A stretch of DNA of 64,000 nucleotides, from assembly GCF_000344135.1 (NCBI RefSeq), contig NZ_BAOP01000007.1:124001-188000 (forward strand). The letters are read 5' to 3'. Each line of letters opens with the position of its first letter. Position 1 is the first letter of the stretch. Under the pieces are notes generated by a model. It made no database searches. It saw only the letters and a list, made by a program, of their open reading frames with translations, and was not told where the DNA came from. This stretch comes from Gordonia malaquae NBRC 108250. Lineage in GTDB: Bacteria > Actinomycetota > Actinomycetes > Mycobacteriales > Mycobacteriaceae. Positions 52,082 to 60,073 of the stretch are shown one piece after another. The position numbers and the translations under genes are program-made.

Positions 52082-53166
52082 GATCGTTGACAGCACCCCT
52101 CATCAAGCTGGTTGTGTTCGCGGTGATTACTGCGATCGCGACCGCCATGCTCGGACTGACCATCGCCAACGCCGGCGGCGGCGGCCGAACGGGCTTCAAG
52201 GCAGTCTTCAACGACGCTGCGATGCTCAATGCAGGTGACGACGTCCGCATCGCCGGTGTGCGTGTCGGTCAGGTCGAGAGCGTGGAGATCACGAACCGCA
52301 ATCAGGCGCTCGTGACCTTCAACGTCGACCGCGACTCGCTGCCTGCCAGTACCAACGTGTACATCCGTTACCGCAACCTCACTGGACTCCGGTATGTCGC
52401 TCTGGAGAAGGGCGTCGGCGACGCCACCCAGACGGTCGGCAAGGACTTCACGTTCGGTACGGATCCGAAGGTGCAGAACACGCATCCAGCCGTGAACCTC
52501 ACGGAACTGTTCAACGGCTTCCGCCCTCTGTTCAAGCAGATCACCCCGGATGACATGAACAAGCTCGCTGAGACCGTCATCAAGGTCTTCCAAGGCGACA
52601 TGGACACGACGATCAGTCAGTTGATCACCCAGACGTCGGAGCTGACGAACGCGCTGGCCGACAAGGACCAGGTGATCGGCGACATGATCACGAACCTGAC
52701 GAAGGTCCTCGACACCGTGAACCGCAATGACGACCAGTTCACGAGCTTGCTCGACAACACGGAGAAGCTCGTCACGGGTCTCGCCGCACAGCGTGGCTCC
52801 GTCGGTTCGGCGGTCGCGTCCGTCTCGAACTTGACGACGGTCATGGGCTCGATCCTGTCGAAGACTCGTCCTGCGATTCAGGGCGACATCGCAGGCATCA
52901 AGTCGCTGTCCGACCAGCTCAACGATCGCAGCGACGAGGTCGAGAAGGCTCTCACGAACCTTCCGGTCAAGCTGCAGAAGATCGGTCGTGCGGCCACGTT
53001 CGGCTCCTGGTTCCAGTTCTACCTGTGCGGCATCGACGTCGTCGCGGGCAATGGCAAGTCGACGCTGCTGACGCAGCCGCTGGTCGGCCTTCCTGACATC
53101 AACCACGTCCTGTACACCAGTGCCGCAACGCGGTGCTGGAAGGACAACAAGCGACCGGGGGAGTGA
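52078..53166 (+). CDS. mceB: Mce family protein MceB
   Basis: A 362-residue Mce subunit. Signal-anchor (LIKLVVFAVITAIATAMLGL), MlaD domain (about 35-115: GDDVRIAGVRVGQVESVEI) and helical C-terminal region with LVTGLAAQRGSVGSAVASVS; a C-terminal cysteine pair is in FYLCGIDVV and AATRCWKD. GTG 52078 overlaps the mceA stop; the longer upstream frame is rejected. Confidence 0.92.
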   Translation: MRSLTAPLIKLVVFAVITAIATAMLGLTIANAGGGGRTGFKAVFNDAAMLNAGDDVRIAGVRVGQVESVEITNRNQALVTFNVDRDSLPASTNVYIRYRNLTGLRYVALEKGVGDATQTVGKDFTFGTDPKVQNTHPAVNLTELFNGFRPLFKQITPDDMNKLAETVIKVFQGDMDTTISQLITQTSELTNALADKDQVIGDMITNLTKVLDTVNRNDDQFTSLLDNTEKLVTGLAAQRGSVGSAVASVSNLTTVMGSILSKTRPAIQGDIAGIKSLSDQLNDRSDEVEKALTNLPVKLQKIGRAATFGSWFQFYLCGIDVVAGNGKSTLLTQPLVGLPDINHVLYTSAATRCWKDNKRPGE

Positions 53167-53167
53167 C

Positions 53168-54247
53168 ATGACGACACAGCAGAACACACCCGACGCCTCC
53201 GACCAGGAGGCCCCGGCGCCGCAGAAGAGCAGGCGGTTCGCCGGCCGTCGCAGTGCAACGGGCATCGGCGGCCTCGGTCTGCTGATTCTGATCATGATCT
53301 CGGTGTCGTCCTTCTACCTGAAGGACCTCCCGCTCCTCGGTGCGGGCGCACAGTACACGGCAGCGTTCTCCGAAGCCGCCGGCCTCAAGCCCGGCAATGA
53401 GGTCCGCGTCGCCGGCGTCAAGGTCGGCGAGGTCACCGGAGTGGAGCTCAACGGGAACAAGGTCGACGTCCACTTCCGCGCGAACAACACGTGGATCGGC
53501 GATCAGACCCAGGCGTCCATCCAGATCAAGACCGTCCTCGGTCAGAAGTACCTGGCTCTGAACCCCCGTGGCAGCAAGCTCGCAGACCCGGATGTCACGT
53601 TCACCGACACGGTCGCTCCGTACGACGTCATCGAGGCGTTCGGCGATGCGGCGGATCAGATCGAGAACGTCAACACCGACAATGTGGCGAAGAGCCTCCG
53701 GACGCTCGCGAACGCCTTCTCCGGGACGTCGGGCGACATCGGCCCGTCGCTCGAGGGGATCTCCCGGCTCTCGAACACCATCGCCAGTCGCGACCAGGAG
53801 GTGCAGCGACTGCTGCGCGCGACGAAGGATTCGTCGAAGATCCTTGCCGATCGCAACGAAGAGTTCACCCGCCTCATCGCGGGCGCCGGCACGCTGCTGG
53901 AAGAACTCAACAACCGTCAGCGGAACATCTCCGCTCTGCTGGCGAGCACCACGACCCTCAGTCGTGCGCTGACGGGAATCGTTCGTGACAACGAAGCTCA
54001 GATCGGACCGGCCTTGGCCTCCCTCGAGGGAGTCACGGACATGCTGACCCGCCAGAATCAGAACGTGCGCGACACGATCACGTACATGGCGCCGTTCTAC
54101 CGCCTGTACGCGAACGTGCTCGGCAACGGTCGCTGGTTCGAGTCCGCGGTCACCAACCTGTTGCCGCCCGCACTGCCGCAGCAGAACACCACTCGTCCGC
54201 CCAATATGCAGAAGAACCTCAACAACGGCGGAACGGGGGGCCGATGA
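53168..54247 (+). CDS. mceC: Mce family protein MceC
   Basis: A 359-residue Mce subunit. A charged cytoplasmic N-terminus of about 35 residues precedes the helix (GIGGLGLLILIMISVSSF); MlaD domain (about 60-135: GNEVRVAGVKVGEVTGVEL), then helices with TKDSSKILADRNEEFTRLI. The ATG at 53168 has GGGGGAG 7 nt upstream; it begins 1 base after the mceB stop. The stop overlaps mceD. Confidence 0.92.
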   Translation: MTTQQNTPDASDQEAPAPQKSRRFAGRRSATGIGGLGLLILIMISVSSFYLKDLPLLGAGAQYTAAFSEAAGLKPGNEVRVAGVKVGEVTGVELNGNKVDVHFRANNTWIGDQTQASIQIKTVLGQKYLALNPRGSKLADPDVTFTDTVAPYDVIEAFGDAADQIENVNTDNVAKSLRTLANAFSGTSGDIGPSLEGISRLSNTIASRDQEVQRLLRATKDSSKILADRNEEFTRLIAGAGTLLEELNNRQRNISALLASTTTLSRALTGIVRDNEAQIGPALASLEGVTDMLTRQNQNVRDTITYMAPFYRLYANVLGNGRWFESAVTNLLPPALPQQNTTRPPNMQKNLNNGGTGGR

Positions 54248-55488
54248 CCACGGCAGACAACGAGTCCGGGGTGTTCAACAAGCGGAACATCGTCTTCGGC
54301 GCACTCGGCACCATCCTCGTGCTGATCCTGGGCACAGCAGGCTGGTGGGCCTCGACGCTGGTCGGCACCACCACCGTGCACGCCACGTTCAGCAGCGCAG
54401 TCGGCATCTACGAGGGAAGCAACGTGCGTGTCCTCGGAGTCGACGTCGGTAAGGTCACCAAGGTGACACCGAACGGCGACGTCGTCGACGTCGACATGCG
54501 GGTTAACCGCGGCGTTCAACTGCCGAAGGACGTCGGCGCGGTTCAGATCATCCCGTCCATCGTCGCCGACCGCTACATTCAGTTGACGCCGGCGTTCGAC
54601 GGTGGTGCAGAGGCGGACAGCGAGATTCGTCTGGGCACTGACAAGACGCGAGTGCCTGTCGAGATCGATGCGATCTACAAGAACCTTCAGAAGTTGTCTG
54701 TCTCGCTCGGGCCGGACGGTGCCAACAAGAACGGCGCAGTCACGGACTTCGTGTCGACTGCGGCCAAGAACCTCGACGGCAACGGCGCCAAACTCGGCGA
54801 GGCGATCACGAATCTGTCGAAGGCCGCGACCACGCTGTCCGACGGTCGGGGCGACTTGTCGTCGACGATCTCGAACCTGAACGTCTTCGTCGGCGCCCTG
54901 CGCGAGAACGACTCTCAGGTGCGGCAGTTCAACACACAGATGGCGTCGTTCAACCAGTTCATGGCCGGCGAGCGCAATCAGCTCGGAAAGGCGTTGGACA
55001 CGCTGTCGTACGCACTCGGCGACGTCGCCACGTTCATCTCGGACAACAACGACCGACTCGGAAAGGCGATCCGCGGCCTTCAGCCGACAGGCCAGGCACT
55101 GCTGGACAACAAGGATCACCTGCTGGAGATCTTCACTGTTCTGCCGGTCACCATCTCCAACCTGATCAACGCGTACGACGCGGAGTCGGGAACCCTGGCG
55201 ATGCGACTGAACCTCACGGACCTGCAGGATCCGCTCGCAGCGCAGTGTCGCTTCCTCGACCTGAAGAATCTGATGCCGGGCAATCCGCTGGCGATCGACT
55301 TCAGCAAGAAGATGGCTCCGCTGATCAACGGCTGTAAGGACCTGTCGAAGCAGATCACCAGCGGTGTGCTCGAACCGATGCTGCCGATCCTTCCGTTCGG
55401 CATCCTCAGCGCGAAGAAGCAGCAGCAGAATCCGGCCCCCGGCACGAACTCGGGCAACCCGGATCCGCGACTCCCCGGAGGCAAGTGA
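54244..55488 (+). CDS. mceD: Mce family protein MceD
   Basis: A 414-residue Mce subunit. Anchor helix (VFGALGTILVLILGTAGWWA), MlaD domain (about 38-118: GSNVRVLGVDVGKVTKVTP) with IVADRYIQLTPAF, helical region (DGRGDLSSTISNLNVFVGAL) and a C-terminus with Cys pair (AAQCRFLD, INGCKDLS) ending in a Pro/Asn-rich tail. ATGA overlap with mceC. Confidence 0.92.
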   Translation: MTTADNESGVFNKRNIVFGALGTILVLILGTAGWWASTLVGTTTVHATFSSAVGIYEGSNVRVLGVDVGKVTKVTPNGDVVDVDMRVNRGVQLPKDVGAVQIIPSIVADRYIQLTPAFDGGAEADSEIRLGTDKTRVPVEIDAIYKNLQKLSVSLGPDGANKNGAVTDFVSTAAKNLDGNGAKLGEAITNLSKAATTLSDGRGDLSSTISNLNVFVGALRENDSQVRQFNTQMASFNQFMAGERNQLGKALDTLSYALGDVATFISDNNDRLGKAIRGLQPTGQALLDNKDHLLEIFTVLPVTISNLINAYDAESGTLAMRLNLTDLQDPLAAQCRFLDLKNLMPGNPLAIDFSKKMAPLINGCKDLSKQITSGVLEPMLPILPFGILSAKKQQQNPAPGTNSGNPDPRLPGGK

Positions 55489-56825
55489 TGAAGGTGACGC
55501 TGAGTAAGCGTTCGCGCGCCGCAGCCGTCGGAGCCGTCATGGCGGTTGTCGTCTCGGTGACGTCCGCGTGTGCAGGCATCCAGTCGGTGCCGCTTCCCGG
55601 CGGCGTCGACGTGGGCGACAACCCGCGTGAGTACCGAATCCAGTTCGCGAACATTCTCGACCTGGTTCCTCAGTCGATGGTCAAGATGGACGGCATCCCG
55701 GTCGGTCAGGTGACCAAGATCGAGGTGCCCGAGGACTCGTGGGAGGCCGTGGTCACCGTCAAGGTGAAGAACTCGGTTGACCTCTCGGACAAGTCGCATG
55801 CGGCCATCCAGCAGACGAACCTCCTCGGTGAGAAGTTCGTCTCGCTGTCTGAGCCGGACGGCGTGACGTCGTCGACTCCGCGTCAGCCGGAGTCGCAGAT
55901 GATCAAGTCGGACAACGGACGTACACGCACGACAACGGACATCGAGCAACTGCTCGGCGCTCTGTCGATGCTCCTCAACGGTGGCGGCATCAATCAGCTT
56001 GAGCCGATCGTGACCTCGATCAACGAGTCGATCGGATCGGATCCGAGCCGATTCGCTTCGTTGCTTCGCCAGACGGAGACCTTGATCACCGGTCTGAACG
56101 CGCAGCGCGACGACATCGTCCGAGCGATCGACGGCGTCAGCAGGCTCTCGGAGCGTGCCAACAACCAGACGACGCAGATCGAACGAATCCTCGATGAGTT
56201 GCCCGCCGGTGTGCAGGTGCTCGAGGAGCAGCGCCCGCAGTTCGTCGACCTGCTGACGAAGCTCGATGACCTCGGCAAGGTCGGCACGGACATCCTCGGC
56301 AAGGCGCACGACGAGATCATCAACGACCTCAAGGCGCTTCGCCCGATCCTGACCGAGCTGTCGAAGTCGGCCCAGGACGCGATCACGGCCGTTCCGCTGA
56401 TGCTGACGCACCCGTACCCGGACGACCTCCTGCCTGCGGTCCAGGGCAATGCGACGAACCTGTTCATGACACTCGACCTGCGACTGCTGAATCAGTTGGA
56501 AGCGCTCGGCGTCGGTCAGGGCACCCCGAAGTACAGCCCGCCGAAGGTCAATCCGCCGAAGGTGGACCCGAACAACCCGTACATCAACGGCAACGGCCCG
56601 CGTTGGGGTTGGCCCACCATCTCGCTGCTGCCGCCGGATCTCAACTCCAAGCGCGGACCGAACACTCCGCCGTCCGGAGGCACGTACCCGGCCAGCGCGA
56701 ACGGCGTGAAGAAGCCGACGTCGAAGAAGAAGAAGAAGCGGACGTCGAACCAGTACGCGACGCTGCCGTCGCAGACGGACTTCATGGCCGGAACCATCGC
56801 ACTCGTGGAGGGTGACGACGCATGA
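55488..56825 (+). CDS. mceE: Mce family lipoprotein MceE (LprK-like)
   Basis: A 445-residue Mce subunit with a lipoprotein signal peptide (lipobox VTSAC near residue 28), as expected for the E position. MlaD domain (about 45-120: MVKMDGIPVGQVTKIEVPED), helical region (ETLITGLNAQRDDIVRAIDG) and a long Pro/Lys-rich C-terminus with a run of five lysines (TSKKKKKRTS). ATG 55488 is preferred over GTG 55485 because GGAGG lies 6 nt before it. Confidence 0.92.
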   Translation: MKVTLSKRSRAAAVGAVMAVVVSVTSACAGIQSVPLPGGVDVGDNPREYRIQFANILDLVPQSMVKMDGIPVGQVTKIEVPEDSWEAVVTVKVKNSVDLSDKSHAAIQQTNLLGEKFVSLSEPDGVTSSTPRQPESQMIKSDNGRTRTTTDIEQLLGALSMLLNGGGINQLEPIVTSINESIGSDPSRFASLLRQTETLITGLNAQRDDIVRAIDGVSRLSERANNQTTQIERILDELPAGVQVLEEQRPQFVDLLTKLDDLGKVGTDILGKAHDEIINDLKALRPILTELSKSAQDAITAVPLMLTHPYPDDLLPAVQGNATNLFMTLDLRLLNQLEALGVGQGTPKYSPPKVNPPKVDPNNPYINGNGPRWGWPTISLLPPDLNSKRGPNTPPSGGTYPASANGVKKPTSKKKKKRTSNQYATLPSQTDFMAGTIALVEGDDA

Positions 56826-58063
56826 TCAGCCGTCTCGTCAAGATCCAGTTGATCGTGTTCGCCGTCGTCGGCGTCCTCGCGATCGTCTATGTCGGCGGCA
56901 AGTACGCGCGACTGGACAAACTCGCCGGATTGTCGACCTACCACGTGACTCTGCCGATGGAGGACGCCGGAGGCATCTTCCCGAACGCAGAGGTCACGTA
57001 CCGCGGTGTGCCCGTCGGACTCGTCGGCGACATGCAGATGACCAACGACGGTGTCGAGGTCACGCTCAACATGAACTCGAGCGCAGCCGATGTGCCCGCG
57101 TCCGCGAAGGCTGTCGTCACGAACCGTTCCGCGATCGGCGAGCAGTTCATCGACCTGCAGCCGACGTCTGCGGACGGTCCCGTCCTCAAGGACGGTGACA
57201 CGATCAAGGAGTACGCGCTGCCGCCGAAGCTGCAGAACGTCATCTCCGACGCGATCAGCCTCACGAAGACCGTGCCCGTGGACGACCTCAAAACGGTTGT
57301 GACTGAACTCGGCAAGGCGTTCAACGGTCAGGGCGAGAACCTGACGCGACTCGTCGACTCGCTCGACAAGCTGTCTGAGAGTGGGGTCGAGAACCTCGAC
57401 GACACGATCTCGCTGATCAAGAACTCGAACGTGGTCCTCGGCACGCAGGCCGAGCAGTCGGACGAGATATTGACCTGGTCGCGAAATCTTGAACTGGTCA
57501 CGGCGACGCTTGCCGGTTCCGATCCGGCCATCCGCCGCATCCTGTCGAACGGTCCACGTGCGGCGTCGTCGCTCTCGCACTTCATCCAGAGCAACGGGGA
57601 CGATGCGAGCAAGCTGATTCATCAGCTGGGGGCGACAGTCCACTACACGGAGCCCGCGGCATTCACCACAGGCATCACGTTCGCGTTGCTGTCCGCGCTC
57701 GCCGCAGGCAGCCACACGCCGGCGCCGGGTGATGGCCAGATCCACTTCGGCATCGTCCTGGAGACCGAGAACCCGCCGAGTTGCCTCGTCGGCTACGAAG
57801 GCACCGATGCGATCATCGCGGAGATGAAGAAGCGGAATCCCGACTTCGACATCAACTACGACGATTTTCCGATGAACACCAAGGCGTCGTGTGACGTCCC
57901 GGTGGGCAACCCGACCGGCGTCCGCAGTGCGAACCGTGCGGCGCTCGCCAACCCGGACTTCCCGCAGCCGTGGGACAACAAGCCGAAGAAGGATCCCGAC
58001 AAGTTGAACCTGAACCCGCTGGCCACCCAGCTGGCCGGGCTTATGGGAGTGCATGCCAAGTAG
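56822..58063 (+). CDS. mceF: Mce family protein MceF
   Basis: A 413-residue Mce subunit. Anchor helix (KIQLIVFAVVGVLAIVYVGG), MlaD domain (about 37-115: NAEVTYRGVPVGLVGDMQM), helical region (GQGENLTRLVDSLDKLSESG) and a C-terminal domain with Cys pair (PPSCLVGYEG, KASCDVPVGN). ATGA overlap with mceE. Last of six Mce subunits; the two associated proteins follow after 80 bases. Confidence 0.92.
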   Translation: MISRLVKIQLIVFAVVGVLAIVYVGGKYARLDKLAGLSTYHVTLPMEDAGGIFPNAEVTYRGVPVGLVGDMQMTNDGVEVTLNMNSSAADVPASAKAVVTNRSAIGEQFIDLQPTSADGPVLKDGDTIKEYALPPKLQNVISDAISLTKTVPVDDLKTVVTELGKAFNGQGENLTRLVDSLDKLSESGVENLDDTISLIKNSNVVLGTQAEQSDEILTWSRNLELVTATLAGSDPAIRRILSNGPRAASSLSHFIQSNGDDASKLIHQLGATVHYTEPAAFTTGITFALLSALAAGSHTPAPGDGQIHFGIVLETENPPSCLVGYEGTDAIIAEMKKRNPDFDINYDDFPMNTKASCDVPVGNPTGVRSANRAALANPDFPQPWDNKPKKDPDKLNLNPLATQLAGLMGVHAK

Positions 58064-58143
58064 TTCGCGAAGCGGCTCGCCGACAGTCATCACAGGCGTC
58101 GGCGGGCCGTTCTCGTTGCTGCGGAAAGGTACAGTGGCGCACG

Positions 58144-58980
58144 ATGAAATCTGACGAGAACAACGGGACCGACCCCGACGACGTCGGCGCTGACGACTCT
58201 GTCGACGAACCGACGATGAGTCTGACGAAGTCTGACGCCGACACGGAAGTCGTTGACACGAGTGCCGCCGACGAGGTGACTCTCGCCAAGACCGAACCGG
58301 TCGGCGGCGGCGAAGACTCCGACGACGACGTGTCCGACAGCGAGTCCGACACGCCCACGGAGTCGAAGGCGAAGTCGGCCGGCGCTGAGTCGACGTCCGA
58401 CGCGTCGAGCAGGCACTGGTTGGCCTCGCTCGCGCTCGCGGGCGCATCGGCTGCGCTCGTGGTGGCAGTCGTCTGCCTCGCCTACTTCGGCTACACGGGC
58501 ATCCGCGCTTATGCTGTCGACTCTGCGCGGGATCAGGCCAGGATCGGTGCGGTCGACGGTGCCGAACAGGCGGTTCTCAACACGTTCACCGTCGACCCCG
58601 CGCATATGGACGCATGGCAGAAGCGCCTGTCGTCGTCCTTGACAGGGAACGCCCTGAAGCAGGCTGTCGACCAGTCGGCCCAGGAGCTCATCCAGCAGGT
58701 CGAGGACGCGAAGAACAAGGCCAACTCGATCAAGGTGCGGATCATCACGAGCGCCGCGACCGAGGTGAACGCGGACGAGGGTACAGCGAAGGTGTTCGTT
58801 CTGTCGGAGGCGACGGCGTCGAGTGCCCCGCAGCAGCCGACAGGACTGTCCTATCTGATGACGATGGTGAAGGAAGACGGGGTGTGGAAGGCCTCCGACA
58901 TCGTCCCGTTGTCGGAGATCGCCTACTCCGATTCGGACTCGACACCTGTGCCCGGCCCCAGCCAGGAAGGTGGAAACTGA
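58144..58980 (+). CDS. Mce-associated membrane protein 1
   Basis: A 278-residue protein. Residues 1-85 are acidic and Ser/Thr/Asp-rich, then a single helix (WLASLALAGASAALVVAVVC, near 98-120) and an extracytoplasmic domain (about 120-270) of the Mce-associated/NTF2-like type (KQAVDQSAQELIQQVEDAKN, ATAKVFVLSEATASS-like strands). Such proteins stabilise or cap the Mce complex in mycobacteria. TACAGT (58130-58135) ends 8 nt before the ATG, giving it its own start inside the operon. Confidence 0.82.
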   Translation: MKSDENNGTDPDDVGADDSVDEPTMSLTKSDADTEVVDTSAADEVTLAKTEPVGGGEDSDDDVSDSESDTPTESKAKSAGAESTSDASSRHWLASLALAGASAALVVAVVCLAYFGYTGIRAYAVDSARDQARIGAVDGAEQAVLNTFTVDPAHMDAWQKRLSSSLTGNALKQAVDQSAQELIQQVEDAKNKANSIKVRIITSAATEVNADEGTAKVFVLSEATASSAPQQPTGLSYLMTMVKEDGVWKASDIVPLSEIAYSDSDSTPVPGPSQEGGN

Positions 58981-59729
58981 TGGCTGCCGAACGTTCCAAC
59001 AAGTCGCGTCGAACGCCGCGTGTCGCGGGTCGAAGCACTGCGCGTGTCGAGATCTCGTCGGATGCCACTGCCCGCCGGGACGCGAGCGTCGAACCAGCGG
59101 CCGCTGTAGAGGCGACGGCCGCCATCTCGGGTGTCGAGCGAAAGCGGCGACGAGCGGACGAAGTACGCACCGCGTCCGAGCGGGCGAAAGCCGCCTCTGA
59201 CGTGGAGCCGGGAGCGAACGATACGGCGGGTACGTACCGTCTAGCGGCGATCATCGCGGCGGTAGCCGTCGTGATCGGCGTGATCGCGACCATTCTCGCG
59301 TTCCATCCGGGCGCAGAGCTCAGCGACAACCGGGCCTTCGTCGCGCAAGGTGAGAGCGACCGCGTTCTGGCCGCCGCCCGAGACGGAGCATGTGCGCCCT
59401 TTCAGTTCGACTACCGGAAGATGGACAAGTGGGTGTCCGAAGCGGAGACTCAGCTGACGGGCGCCGCGCTCGACGCCTTCCGCCAGTATCTGCCCACGTC
59501 GAAGAAGCTCGCCGCTCAGACTCAGGCGAGTTCCGATTGTCGTGTGGACGTGATGGGCCTTGCCGAGCTCGACAATCACAATGCCGTTGTAGTGGCGAAG
59601 TTGATCGTGAGCACCACAAAGGGCGGCGCCATCGACCAGTCGGTGATGCCGCACGTGCGATTTGCGCTGGTTCGGGACCCCGATCACGGACACGATGATT
59701 GGCAGATCAGCGAGATTCAGAACTACTGA
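58980..59729 (+). CDS. Mce-associated membrane protein 2
   Basis: A 249-residue relative of the upstream gene: Arg/Ala-rich N-terminus (about 85 residues), one helix (LAAIIAAVAVVIGVIATILA) and an extracytoplasmic domain (FDYRKMDKWVSEAETQLTGA, VMPHVRFALVRDPDHGHDDW). The start shares one base with the preceding stop (TGATG), so the pair is co-translated. Ends the mce operon. Confidence 0.82.
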   Translation: MAAERSNKSRRTPRVAGRSTARVEISSDATARRDASVEPAAAVEATAAISGVERKRRRADEVRTASERAKAASDVEPGANDTAGTYRLAAIIAAVAVVIGVIATILAFHPGAELSDNRAFVAQGESDRVLAAARDGACAPFQFDYRKMDKWVSEAETQLTGAALDAFRQYLPTSKKLAAQTQASSDCRVDVMGLAELDNHNAVVVAKLIVSTTKGGAIDQSVMPHVRFALVRDPDHGHDDWQISEIQNY

Positions 59730-59740
59730 TCGGCACGCGG

Positions 59741-59783
59741 ACGCGCGGATCACACCGGGTTTTTCCCAGATGAATCCGCGCGT
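59741..59783. repeat. Inverted repeat after the mce operon
   Basis: ACGCGCGGAT (59741-59750) and ATCCGCGCGT (59774-59783) are perfect 10-bp arms with a 23-nt centre containing GGGTTTTTCCC. Probably terminates the mce transcript. Confidence 0.5.
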
Positions 59784-59873
59784 TCGCTTGACGAGACACC
59801 CCTGCACGGTCCACTCTGTGACCATCCGAATGCACGCAGGTGGCAGCCCGCTGAAATTCGGTCCCTTTCCGGG

Positions 59874-59904
59874 TTGACAAGCCCTGGACATCTTCTGATA
59901 CAGT
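59874..59904 (+). promoter_or_regulatory. rpoBC promoter
   Basis: TTGACA (59874-59879) with GATACA (59897-59902) at 17 nt, or TACAGT (59899-59904) at 19 nt. Leaves a 5' leader of about 165 nt. The interval 59730-60073 contains no gene. Confidence 0.65.
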
Positions 59905-60073
59905 TGGACGTTGCGCTGGCTGCCTCCTGTCTGCTGTTCGTTGATCCGCCGATCACCAAGGTGATCGTCCTGGTCACACGTTCTCTCTTCAGGTTGTTTC
60001 GCCACGCACGTGGCCCCACGGCCAATGGCTACTACGCCACGCACCGAGAAACTTCGTGTTGGAAGGACGCATC

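Noticed and set aside
50555-52096. 513-codon minus-strand frame opposite mceA and the end of yrbEB (and a similar one at 56516-58447)
   Set aside because: Shadow of the mce genes; composition is Arg/Val/Asp/His-rich with no recognisable fold.
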